DNA of 64,000 nt from Bradyrhizobium sp. G127. GTDB lineage: Bacteria > Pseudomonadota > Alphaproteobacteria > Rhizobiales > Xanthobacteraceae. A program made the position numbers and the translations under genes. This document shows, in pieces, positions 43,931 through 52,342 of this stretch. The stretch is taken from contig NZ_JAKFGN010000001.1 of the NCBI RefSeq assembly GCF_021502575.1, positions 1,612,001 to 1,676,000 on the forward strand, read 5' to 3'. Positions within the stretch are counted from its first letter, which is position 1. Each line of letters begins with the position of its first letter. Under the pieces are notes generated by a model. It did not search any database and was not told the origin of the DNA. It saw nothing but the letters and a program-made list of their open reading frames with translations.

Positions 43931-45181
43931 TTATCGTTCCCGCAGGGCTTCATCGCGCAGCATACGGGCTGGCTTGATCATGTAATCGAGCACCGATTTC
44001 TCTCCCGTTAATACTTCCACAGTGGCGACCATCCCGGGAATGATCGGAAGAGGGCGCTCCGCCGTGCCGAGATAGTTCTTATCCGTGCGCACCATGACGC
44101 GATAGAAGGTCTCGCCCTTTTCGCCACGCTCCGGCTTGTCGTCAGCTATCGTGTCAGCGCTGATGCGCTCGACCTTGCCTTTCAGAGAACCGTATACGGA
44201 AGAATCATACGCGGTGATCTTCACGACAGCGTCCTGCGCTGGACGAATGAATGCAATGTCCTGCGGACGGATTCGTCCTTCCACGAGCAGTGAATCGTCA
44301 AGAGGAACAATATCCATCAAATTGGCGCCGGGCTGAACGACTGCGCCAACCGTCGTCACGTTGAGTTTGTTGACGATGCCATTAACCGGTGATTTGAGAT
44401 CGGCGCGGCGCACGCGATCCTGCGCAGATTTCGTGGTTTCTTCGAGGACGGCAAGATCGCCGCGGGACTTGGCGAGATCTTCCTCGGCCTGAGAGCGAAA
44501 CGCGGTCTTGATATTCGTGATGCGGGATTGCGTTTCCGCGAGTTGTCCGCGCATTTCACTGGCCTGACGCTGAAGCCGCAGCATCTCTATTTCAGGAACC
44601 ACTTTCTGGGCGTAGAGATTCTGCGTCAGCTCGACCTCCCGGCTGAGTAGTTTCAGGGAATCGGTGAGCCGGGTTTCCTGCTGTATCAGAACGTCAATGT
44701 CCTGAGACACCTTCTTAACTCGCGCTGCGAAAACGTTACGCTCAGTTTCTACAATTTGTGGTGCGATCCTCAAGAGCTCATCGCTAAAAGCAGGCTTATC
44801 GCGTCCCTGAACCTCCGCTTCAAGACGGGCCACGCGTGCGGCATTTGCTGCACGCCGTTCCCGTACCTCGCCAAGGTCGGCGGAGAACTTGGTATCGTCA
44901 ATCCGCATGAGCACCTGCCCCTGCTTGACGATGGCGCCTTCCTGAACCGCGATGTCGAGAACAATTCCTCCCTCGAGGCTTTGCACGACTTGAATTTGCC
45001 GGGATGATACGACGCGGCCATTGCCGCGCTTGACCTCGTCAAGGACGGCAAAATGCGCCCACAGCAATCCCACCAGTATCAGCGCGACGCTCGATGCCAG
45101 CAAGATACGCGACGTGCGAGGCGTCTTGAGCTCGGCAGCGGCACGAATGTCGTTTGCGAAAGAAAAATCAGACTGCTGCAT
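43931..45181 (-). CDS. HlyD-type type I secretion membrane-fusion protein (LapC-like)
   Basis: This 416-residue periplasmic adaptor has a short cytoplasmic N-terminus and one membrane helix (ILLASSVALILVGLLWAHFAV, about residues 26-46). Lipoyl halves flank a long coiled-coil region (about 110-260, rich in LxxEVExxxN and QRQASEMRGQLAETQSR). It ends with the beta-barrel and the HlyD hallmark GMVATVEVLTGEKSVLDYMIKP. It bridges the inner-membrane ABC exporter and the TolC-like channel. Its first 14 bases overlap the exporter gene, so the two are translationally coupled. Confidence 0.95.
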   Translation of the reverse strand: MQQSDFSFANDIRAAAELKTPRTSRILLASSVALILVGLLWAHFAVLDEVKRGNGRVVSSRQIQVVQSLEGGIVLDIAVQEGAIVKQGQVLMRIDDTKFSADLGEVRERRAANAARVARLEAEVQGRDKPAFSDELLRIAPQIVETERNVFAARVKKVSQDIDVLIQQETRLTDSLKLLSREVELTQNLYAQKVVPEIEMLRLQRQASEMRGQLAETQSRITNIKTAFRSQAEEDLAKSRGDLAVLEETTKSAQDRVRRADLKSPVNGIVNKLNVTTVGAVVQPGANLMDIVPLDDSLLVEGRIRPQDIAFIRPAQDAVVKITAYDSSVYGSLKGKVERISADTIADDKPERGEKGETFYRVMVRTDKNYLGTAERPLPIIPGMVATVEVLTGEKSVLDYMIKPARMLRDEALRER

Positions 45182-47396
45182 TCTTGCCGGTCGCTGCTGG
45201 TGTCGGTTGTTCGGTGGTCGAGGGGCCTCGTCCGGAGGCCTGTAATTTTGCGATAATCAGATCACGCGGCCCATCTGCAATGAGCTTGCCCTGGTCGAAG
45301 ACCAGCAGCCGATCGACCAGGGAAAGCAGCGACAGCCGATGCGTCGATACGATGATGGTCATTTCACCATTGGCGAGCGTTTTCAATCGCGCCAAGAATT
45401 CCGCTTCGCTTCGTGTGTCGAAGTGTGCGGTAGGCTCGTCAAGAAATAAAATTTGCGGCTTGCGAATGAGCGCGCGGGCAAGGCCGATCGCCTGCTTCTG
45501 GCCGCCTGAAAGGCTCTGACCACCTTCTGCGATCGGCAAGTCATAGCCGAGCGGATGGTTCGCCGCGAATTGCTCGACACCGGCAAGGCGCGCGGCTTCC
45601 AGAATCTCTGCGTCCGTTGCTGCAGGATATCCAAGCGCGATGTTGTCGCGCAGCTTGCCGTAAAACAGATCGGTATCCTGCAAGACGAACCCGACGCCGC
45701 GACGCAGGTCTGCCGGATCGTATTGCCTCAGATCGACGCCATCGATGAGAACACGCCCTTCGTCGGGTTCGTAAAAACCGCTGATCAACCGGCCGACCGT
45801 GGTCTTGCCGGAGCCGATGCGTCCGATGATGCCAACGCGTTCACCGGGATTGATCTTGAACGTCACGTTGTCCAGCGCATGCAGCGGGGCATTTGGATAC
45901 TTGAACCGCACGCCGTCAAACGTGATGGACTCTCCCTTAATCTCGCGGGCAATGTAGCTTCTTCCAACGGGGCGCTCACGTTCCAGCGACATTAGTTTAT
46001 CAATAGACCGTAATGCGCTGAGCGTCTGCGTCGCGCGCGTGATAACAGCGGCGATTCCTGAAATCGGCGCGAGAACCCGCCCGCCCAGCATGTTGGCGGC
46101 GATGAGCGCGCCCATCGAGATCTTTCCATCAAGAATGAGGAAGACGCCGACGACGATCATCAGCAGGCTGGTTAACTGCTGCGCCGTTCCGGCCAGCGTC
46201 AAAGAAAGGCTCGACCAGAACTGGACGTCCTCGCTGGACCGGGCAGTCGCGGCAACGGAGCGTTCCCACGCGCTCTGCATTCTGGCTTCGGCGCCCGCCG
46301 CGCGGACCGTTTCGATCGAGGACAGAGACTCGACAAGGACACCATGTCTCGCGCTTGATTCCGCCTGTAGTCGCTTGACCGCACGATTTAGTGGCCGTTG
46401 AAGAATAAAGCCAAGCGCGATCATGACCGGTAGTGCGGCCACCGGAATCCACGCCAACGGTCCTGCCACCATGAACAGTACCGCGATGAACAGCAGGGCA
46501 AACAGCAGATCGGTTGCGGAAACGACTGTGCCCGAGGTGAAGAATTCGCGAACCGAATCGAAGTCCCGCATCTGGTTCGCCAGAATGCCGACAGAGGTTG
46601 GACGTTGAGCCATCTTGATCGACAGCACGTGCTCGAAGATATCCGCGGCCAGGACGACGTCGATCTTCTTGCCGGTCATGTCGATGATGCGGCTACGCAC
46701 GGTCCGGATAATGAAATCAAAAATGACTGCCAGGCCGAGCCCAACTGCCAGCGCGATGAGCGAGGGGATCGCTCCATTCGGCACCACCCGATCGTACACA
46801 TTCATCGTGAAAAGCGGCGCGGCAAGCGCCAGCATGTTGACGATAAAGGCAGCGATCGCAACGTGGCTGTAGTTTGCCCAGAAGCGCCGAACGACAGACC
46901 AGAACCAGTGCGTCTTGAGCGTGTCGCCGCCAGCCGCCGCGGCTACGCGATCGCCGGCTATCGCAACCGGACGCATGAAAAAGGCATAGCCGAGATAGTC
47001 TTTCGCCAGGTGTTCAATCGAAACCGTGATCGTTTCACTGGTGGAAGGATTGATGATTTGGGCCACAAGCCCGTCGGTTCGGAGCAAGATGCGGGTGCTC
47101 TTGTCGCGAAGGACCAGCACAGCCGGTAGCACAAGCGACGGGATGTCCGCGATTTCGCGCTTGACCGCTTCGGCTTCCAGACTCGCTCGAAGCGCAGCCC
47201 GGCTGAAGAGGTTCACAGTGAGATGGTTGTCGACAATAGGAAGTCCGGACAGCAGCGCGTCGCGGGTAATGGCGCGACCATGAAAGGCCGCCATGAAGAG
47301 CAGAGCGTCGGTAAATGGGTCGGATTGATCGACATTGGCGACCGATGAATAGATCGGTTGGCCCGACGCAATTGCACCCGGTGCCTGGAGATTCAA
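45168..47396 (-). CDS. Type I secretion ABC exporter with C39-like domain (LapB-like)
   Basis: This 742-residue fused permease/ATPase exports the RTX adhesin. Residues about 20-150 form a C39-like domain without the catalytic cysteine (DALLFMAAFHGR at the usual active-site helix), as in RTX exporters, where it binds substrate and does not cleave it. Membrane helices span about 175-450. The ATPase domain has Walker A GRIGSGKTTVGRLISG, signature LSGGQKQAIGLARAL and Walker B ILFLDEPTAHFD, with the switch histidine in IVSTHRLSLL. A short, low-complexity C-terminal tail overlaps the next gene. Confidence 0.96.
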   Translation of the reverse strand: MNLQAPGAIASGQPIYSSVANVDQSDPFTDALLFMAAFHGRAITRDALLSGLPIVDNHLTVNLFSRAALRASLEAEAVKREIADIPSLVLPAVLVLRDKSTRILLRTDGLVAQIINPSTSETITVSIEHLAKDYLGYAFFMRPVAIAGDRVAAAAGGDTLKTHWFWSVVRRFWANYSHVAIAAFIVNMLALAAPLFTMNVYDRVVPNGAIPSLIALAVGLGLAVIFDFIIRTVRSRIIDMTGKKIDVVLAADIFEHVLSIKMAQRPTSVGILANQMRDFDSVREFFTSGTVVSATDLLFALLFIAVLFMVAGPLAWIPVAALPVMIALGFILQRPLNRAVKRLQAESSARHGVLVESLSSIETVRAAGAEARMQSAWERSVAATARSSEDVQFWSSLSLTLAGTAQQLTSLLMIVVGVFLILDGKISMGALIAANMLGGRVLAPISGIAAVITRATQTLSALRSIDKLMSLERERPVGRSYIAREIKGESITFDGVRFKYPNAPLHALDNVTFKINPGERVGIIGRIGSGKTTVGRLISGFYEPDEGRVLIDGVDLRQYDPADLRRGVGFVLQDTDLFYGKLRDNIALGYPAATDAEILEAARLAGVEQFAANHPLGYDLPIAEGGQSLSGGQKQAIGLARALIRKPQILFLDEPTAHFDTRSEAEFLARLKTLANGEMTIIVSTHRLSLLSLVDRLLVFDQGKLIADGPRDLIIAKLQASGRGPSTTEQPTPAATGKNAAV

Positions 47397-47512
47397 CGTC
47401 GTTGTCCTTTTGAGCGAGCGGCTGACGTGCAGTCGCTCAGCTTATAGTCCCTGAAATTATTGCCCCCCTTCTAGCGTCAAAATGGCCCGCCCGGGGGAAA
47501 TTCCAGCTGTTT
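47397..47512. other. Short gap with hairpin between TolC-like and exporter genes
   Basis: An imperfect hairpin lies at 47,417-47,437 (AGCG and CTG arms, with single mismatches, around ACGTG). It is a possible processing or attenuation site within the reverse-strand exporter operon. Confidence 0.35.
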
Positions 47513-49195
47513 TCAGGGGTTAGTCTTAATGCCTTGAAGGGCGATCCCTAACCATCTGGGGGTTCCCGTTTGCCGGGGCTCAAAGGCCTCGCTCGAGGCA
47601 AAGGACATTGCGCGTGTGTCGTTCTCGGGAGCCGTCAGGGCCACAGGAAGTTCGTTATCGGTGGCCTGACCCTTCTGGGCTAGCCATGCCTTGGCTCCGT
47701 TGATCCCCGGAATGCCGGACCAGCGCTGCCAGCGTTCACCATAGATGATCACGGGCGGAGCGGCAGGGTTAACCTCCACAGGTGCCGGATCGGCCGCAAC
47801 GTTCAGCGGGGCAGATCCGGTCGGCGGGAGGGAAACGATAATCGGAGGAAGTTTGGTCGGCAGAAGCCCGAGCGGAATGACATCGAGCGGAGCAGCGTCC
47901 ACGGGCGGCGCGGTCTTCAGATATTCGAGAAGCGAGCCCATCGCAGCCAGCAGCTGATAGTCAGCAAAGACAATGACACCGCGGGATGAGGTGAGAGAGA
48001 CGGCGGCGTTGAAGTACTGGTTCTCGGCGTTTAGCAGATCGATCAACGACCGTTGTCCCAGTTCGTATTCCTTGCGATAGGCGGCGATCGCTTTCTTGTC
48101 GGCCGCAAGCTGCCGGACCAGTGCGGCCACACGCGTTGCCGTAATGGTGCGCGCGGCCCAGGCCTTGTCGATGGATTCCAGTGCGTCCCGCTGAAGTCTG
48201 GCATGGCGCATGGTCTGTTCGGTGTATCGCTCGGCCATTTCCGCCCGGCGCCATGTATCCTGGCCGCCGCGGAAGATGTCCCACGACATGACGACCTTGC
48301 CTGAGACGTCCTCGCGCCTTCCGACATAAGTATTTGCATCGACGCCCGTGGAGGCGCGTCCTTCAAGCGAAACCGTCGGAACGAACGCGCCGTCTGTTAC
48401 GCGAAACGCATGACGCGCAGCGTCGGTATCGGCCTGGGCTGCCTGGATGGTCGGGTTGTGGCGTAGCGCCACTGCGAGCGATGCGTCCTTGTCGGCAGGC
48501 ATTCCTCCCAGAGCGGCAGGGAAACGAAGATTGTAAGCCTCCAGCCCAACGACCTTCCGGTATTTGGCGCGGGCGTCCTCGAGACTGCGCTGGAATTCAG
48601 CAAGCGCAGCCTTCGCACTTTCAACGCGCTCAAGAGCCTGCTGCAGGTCGCCTTCGCCAGCACGTCCACCCGCGTAGCGGGAGTTCACGTTAGAAAAGAT
48701 GCTTTCGTGGTTCTGGACATTTTGCTGAGCCAGCGCCACCAGACGAAGATATCGCACGACATCGATGTAGGCTTCGGCTGCGTCGAGCGCGATCAGTTCG
48801 GTTCGCTCCCGCACGCGAAATGCGGCCGCGTTGACGCGGGCGGATTGCCGCCAGATGTCGTTGATCGATGCAAATCCGTCAAAAAGAATCTGGCGCACAA
48901 CGACAGAGGCATCGCGGCCATTGCGCCAGGCATCATTACCCGTCGGGGCGGGTACGATGCCCTGGTTGAATTTCTCGGGGCCGTATTTCGCTTCGAGCCT
49001 TACCTGCGGTAACAGTGTGCTTTGGGTCTGCCGCAGCTCTGTTTCGGTCGCACGACGGTTTGCCGCCGCTTCGCCGACGCCCGGATTGGTTTGAATGGCC
49101 TGAAGAATCGCGTCGTTAATGGAAAATTGCTCCGCAACTCCGGGAGCTACTCCAGCTAAGTACGCAGGCAATATCGCTAAAAAAATACGTCGCAT
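47513..49195 (-). CDS. TolC-type outer-membrane channel with proline-rich C-terminal tail (LapE-like)
   Basis: This 560-residue protein has a signal peptide MRRIFLAILPAYLAGVAPGVA followed by the TolC/OEP core (SINDAILQAIQTNPGVGEAAANRR...LPQVRLEAKYG, then RQILFDGFAS, and a second OEP repeat). The core ends near residue 440 (NAENQYFNAAVSLTSSRGVIVFADYQLLAAMGSLLEYL). About 120 further residues are proline-rich (LPTKLPPIIVSLPPTGSAP...NPAAPPVIIYG) and then tryptophan-containing, unusual for TolC proteins and probably periplasmic. ATG 49195 has GGGGA at the right distance and starts a proper signal peptide; the frame's TTG at 49,270 does not. It is the first gene of the exporter cluster. Confidence 0.93.
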   Translation of the reverse strand: MRRIFLAILPAYLAGVAPGVAEQFSINDAILQAIQTNPGVGEAAANRRATETELRQTQSTLLPQVRLEAKYGPEKFNQGIVPAPTGNDAWRNGRDASVVVRQILFDGFASINDIWRQSARVNAAAFRVRERTELIALDAAEAYIDVVRYLRLVALAQQNVQNHESIFSNVNSRYAGGRAGEGDLQQALERVESAKAALAEFQRSLEDARAKYRKVVGLEAYNLRFPAALGGMPADKDASLAVALRHNPTIQAAQADTDAARHAFRVTDGAFVPTVSLEGRASTGVDANTYVGRREDVSGKVVMSWDIFRGGQDTWRRAEMAERYTEQTMRHARLQRDALESIDKAWAARTITATRVAALVRQLAADKKAIAAYRKEYELGQRSLIDLLNAENQYFNAAVSLTSSRGVIVFADYQLLAAMGSLLEYLKTAPPVDAAPLDVIPLGLLPTKLPPIIVSLPPTGSAPLNVAADPAPVEVNPAAPPVIIYGERWQRWSGIPGINGAKAWLAQKGQATDNELPVALTAPENDTRAMSFASSEAFEPRQTGTPRWLGIALQGIKTNP

Positions 49196-49200
49196 AATAT

Positions 49201-49219
49201 GTTCCCCAACCCGGGGAAC
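49201..49219 (-). promoter_or_regulatory. Hairpin that occludes the ribosome site of the TolC-type gene
   Basis: In the reverse-strand mRNA, GUUCCCC and GGGGAAC form a perfect 7-bp stem with a five-base loop. The 3' arm is itself the Shine-Dalgarno sequence (GGGGA), six bases from the AUG. Translation would therefore need this hairpin to open, by heat, a protein or an RNA. Confidence 0.6.
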
Positions 49220-50154
49220 CTTAGCAGGTTCAGGGGCGCGCACAACAATTGCGCAGAATAAGAATTCCAAAAGCCAACAATGATTTTTGTATAGTTGGCA
49301 TATCTCCTAATACAATTCGCAAATATTTTGTATATTCTTGTAATATATACTTAATTTTATCCTGCTTAATCCCATTTTGGCGATATAAAATAAGTATAAT
49401 TCCTAAAAAAGATGATTTTTTCTGGCGTTTGTTTGTAAATTTAGGGCGGCGCCGCGCTGTTTATCTAATAAACTCATATTTCCAGGCATTTTTACTGTTG
49501 CGGGTAGGGCACACTTAACACTTTCTTAATATTCATCAATGTGCAGTGTCCGTGAGCGGGACGATGGGCCTACAGTCAGCGTGGCGAAGCTCCTTCAGCG
49601 CGATTCCGGACTCCGTCCGTCGCAACATGCCAAGCCCTGGATATCTGGTTCGGACACGGATTGATCGGTCCATTCATACACGGCGTCCATACGACGTGTT
49701 TTCAAAACGAAGCCTTCAATCGCGGCTGATGGTGGCTGAGCTACGCGACCGGGCGTTCTAACCATTCATGCGAGCATAGCTCGGTGCGATCCTTCTGCGA
49801 TGCAGCGAACTTAATGAGACTGATTGGTAAGTTGTAAGAGCGGGCGGTATCGCCGCTCACAATAACATTTCGGCAAATGCCCTCCACGCGTCGACAAGCA
49901 CGCGGTGATGAGGAGGGAACGGGATAGCGGCTTCTGCCGGTCATCGTTTGCGCGCGCGTCCGAATGCACGGTGCATCGATGAACTTCAAGGCGATGGTTT
50001 CTCGCTGAACGCAAAAGCCTGCAAACATCCGGGTCGACTCCTCACAGCCGAATATTTTCTTGGCGCTGCCGCGTTTTGCGAGCGTCGCGTACGTCAGCCA
50101 CAACGATAACTCCGCACAAGCGGACACCCAGTCACCCTGAGGGAGATGAGTAAG
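49220..50154. other. Gene-poor region of about 0.9 kb, AT-rich on its left half
   Basis: From about 49,255 to 49,530 the sequence is strikingly AT-rich with many A- and T-tracts and TATAAA/TATAAT-like words; it must include the promoter of the reverse exporter genes. From about 49,540 to 50,140 the composition returns to normal. The short frames there (for example 49,546-49,761 forward and 49,741-50,127 reverse) have no recognisable product or good ribosome site. The right part includes the 42-nt element shared with 55,877 and a 13-bp palindrome ATGCAC-G-GTGCAT at 49,964-49,976. Confidence 0.6.
49813..49854 (+). promoter_or_regulatory. 42-nt shared element, copy 1
   Basis: AATGAGAC-T-GATTGGTAAGT, then TAAGAG and a GGCG-GTAT-CGCC hairpin. 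It matches copy 2 at 55,877-55,918 in 35 of 42 positions without gaps, including 19 of the first 20. It is about 300 bases upstream of the third liv operon. Probable regulator site or RNA element. Confidence 0.6.
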
Positions 50155-51324
50155 ATGATGAAAACAACAATGCTGGCGGGTCTTCTTGCAGCCACCGCCC
50201 TGACGAGTCCTGCGGCAGCTGCGGATCCGATCAAGATCGGCGTCGTTACGCCGCTGTCGGGAACCTACACGCCGATCGGTCAGCAGGTCCGCTGGGGACT
50301 TGAACTCGCAACCAAGGAAGTGAACGCCGCCGGCGGTATCATGGGCCGTCAGGTGCAGTTGATCTTCGAGGACGAAGAAGCAAATCCCTCTGTCGCTGTG
50401 CAGAAGGCGGAAAAACTGTTTGAAGTGCAGAAGGTCGACTTCCTCACCGGCACTGTCAATTCAGGTTCGACCCTCGCAGTCGGGCAGACAGCGGAGCGTG
50501 CCGGCAAGCTGATTGCGACGACGGTTTCTTTCGCTGACTCGATCACGGGCGACAAGTGTTCGCCGAACGTGTTCCGCGTGAACGCCAAGGCGGGGCAGCA
50601 GTCGACAGCGCTCGCCGCGTGGGTATCGAAGCAGAAGCCCAAAGCCAAAGTCTTCTTCCTCGGACCGGATTACGAAATGGGCCGTTCCACGGTCGCCACC
50701 TTTAAGAAGACGGTCGAAGGGCTTGGTGCAGTTTCGACGGGTGAAGTCTTCGCGCCGCTCGACAGCAAGGACTATACACAATACTTCGGACAACTTCGCC
50801 AGGCCAAGCCCGAGGTGCTTTATACATCGGTTGCAGGGAACGATACTGTCCGCCTGCTGACGCAGATGCAGGACTTCGGTCTTCTCGGAAATCTTCTCGT
50901 CGTCGGCGCTTCCGGCACGGTGACATCGCAGAATATTGCCGCGATCGGCGCCGCTGCGGATGGCTTCGGCACAGGCGTTGGCTATTCGACGCAGATCGAC
51001 AGTGCGGAGAACAAGAAGTTCGTTGAGGCATTCAAGGCCGCGAACAAGGCCGATCCTGATCTTTACGGAGCCGATAGCTACGGCCTGATCTATTTCTACA
51101 AGGCCGCCGTGGAAAAGGCGAAATCGACTGACACCGACAAGGTGCGCGACGCGATGAAGGATCTCAAGTGGATGACGCCGCAGGGTGAAAAGACCATGCG
51201 CGCTGGAGATCATCAGGCGATCCAGCCGATGTACGTTGTTCGGGTCAATGGCGGGCAGTTCAAGATCGTCGGCAATGTCGGCGGCGAAGAGGCCATCGGC
51301 CCAGACGAGTGTAAGCGTTTCTGA
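50155..51324 (+). CDS. Liv-type periplasmic substrate-binding protein, cluster 3
   Basis: This 389-residue protein has a Sec signal peptide (MMKTTMLAGLLAATALTSPAAA) and mature start DPIKIGVVTPLSGTYTPIG, characteristic of Peripla_BP_6 binding proteins. An ATG at 50,146 touches the GGGAG ribosome site, so ATG 50155, nine bases away, is the more likely start. A large hairpin follows the stop codon. It heads the third liv operon, upstream of the AraC regulator and molybdenum-hydroxylase genes, and probably feeds that pathway. Confidence 0.92.
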   Translation: MMKTTMLAGLLAATALTSPAAAADPIKIGVVTPLSGTYTPIGQQVRWGLELATKEVNAAGGIMGRQVQLIFEDEEANPSVAVQKAEKLFEVQKVDFLTGTVNSGSTLAVGQTAERAGKLIATTVSFADSITGDKCSPNVFRVNAKAGQQSTALAAWVSKQKPKAKVFFLGPDYEMGRSTVATFKKTVEGLGAVSTGEVFAPLDSKDYTQYFGQLRQAKPEVLYTSVAGNDTVRLLTQMQDFGLLGNLLVVGASGTVTSQNIAAIGAAADGFGTGVGYSTQIDSAENKKFVEAFKAANKADPDLYGADSYGLIYFYKAAVEKAKSTDTDKVRDAMKDLKWMTPQGEKTMRAGDHQAIQPMYVVRVNGGQFKIVGNVGGEEAIGPDECKRF

Positions 51325-51350
51325 AACTGGACGGGTTGTTTTGAAAACTT

Positions 51351-51387
51351 GGCAGGACCGCAACCCCTATCGGGTTGCGCTCCTGCC
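51351..51387 (+). promoter_or_regulatory. Stable intercistronic hairpin between binding-protein and permease genes
   Basis: GGCAGGA pairs with TCCTGCC and CGCAACCC with GGGTTGCG, 15 pairs with one C-C mismatch and a five-base loop. No T-run follows. Such hairpins protect the upstream binding-protein message or partly terminate, giving more binding protein than permease. Confidence 0.65.
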
Positions 51388-51448
51388 GACAGCTTTGTGA
51401 AAGCGCCGGAACGAAGATGAGAATGATCGATTGCAGCGGTGGTCCCGG

Positions 51449-52342
51449 ATGACCGGATTGCTTGAATACCTTCAGTTCGTCCTTGCGCCGCAAATGATCA
51501 CGGGCCTTGCGCTCGGGGTTGCGGTGGTTCTGGTCGCGCTCGGCCTCACCATCATTTTCGGTCTCCTCGACGTCATCAACATGGCTCATGGCGAATTCTA
51601 TGCCGTTGGTGCCTATCTCGCTTTGGCCCTTGGCGCATCGGGCATCAGCTTCTGGCTGCTGCTTGTCCTCGTTCCGCTGCTGATGCTCCCGATTGGATAT
51701 GCGGTCGAGCGAGGCTTGATCCAGCGTGTGTTCAATCTGCCCGACCGGCATGTCACGACGCTGCTGCTGACATTCGGCCTTGGTCTTGTCATTGAGGAGG
51801 GGCTGAAGATTGTTTTCGGCTCGAACACCCAGCGGCCTCCCACGCCTGTCTCGGGAGCAATCGATGTCATGGGCGTTCTGTTGCCGACGTATCGGCTCTT
51901 TCTGATCGCTGTTGGCTTTGCCATCGTAGCAGCCGTTGCCATCGTCGTTAACAAGACGCGGCTTGGTGCTTTAGTGCGCGCCGCTGCATTTGACCGCAAC
52001 ATGGCGGCGTCGCTCGGTGTGCCGGTGTCGCGGGTCTTTGCGTTTACCTTTGCATTCGGCGTAGCGCTCGCCGGCCTCGCCGGGGTGCTGCTGGCGCCAA
52101 TCTATTCGGTGTTTCCGACCATGGGGCGGGATTTTATTTTTCTCGCTTTCACCGTGGTGATCGTCGGCGGCATGGGCTCGATTGCAGGAGCGGTGGTTGC
52201 TGGTCTCCTGATTACGCAGGTACAGGCGATCTCCAGTCTGATCGTCTCACCGGTCTGGAGTGATCCGATTGTCTTCAGCATCATGGTATTGGTGCTGGTG
52301 GTTCGGCCACAGGGTTTGTTCGGGCGGCTCGGCCATGGGTAA
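51449..52342 (+). CDS. livH: Liv/HAAT-type ABC transporter permease LivH, cluster 3
   Basis: This 297-residue permease has the typical LGLTIIFGLLDVINMAHGEFYAVGAYLAL block near the N-terminus and VVIVGGMGSIAGAVVAGLL near the C-terminus. I chose ATG 51449 (MTGLLEYLQF) with GGTGG upstream; the frame's TTG at 51,431 adds six unlikely residues. The gene starts about 125 bases after the binding-protein gene, beyond the hairpin. Confidence 0.92.
   Translation: MTGLLEYLQFVLAPQMITGLALGVAVVLVALGLTIIFGLLDVINMAHGEFYAVGAYLALALGASGISFWLLLVLVPLLMLPIGYAVERGLIQRVFNLPDRHVTTLLLTFGLGLVIEEGLKIVFGSNTQRPPTPVSGAIDVMGVLLPTYRLFLIAVGFAIVAAVAIVVNKTRLGALVRAAAFDRNMAASLGVPVSRVFAFTFAFGVALAGLAGVLLAPIYSVFPTMGRDFIFLAFTVVIVGGMGSIAGAVVAGLLITQVQAISSLIVSPVWSDPIVFSIMVLVLVVRPQGLFGRLGHG

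Noticed and set aside
49546-50127. Two short frames in the gene-poor region before the third liv operon
   Set aside because: No ribosome site, no recognisable motif, and low-complexity basic composition. They overlap the shared 42-nt element, which is better explained as regulatory DNA.
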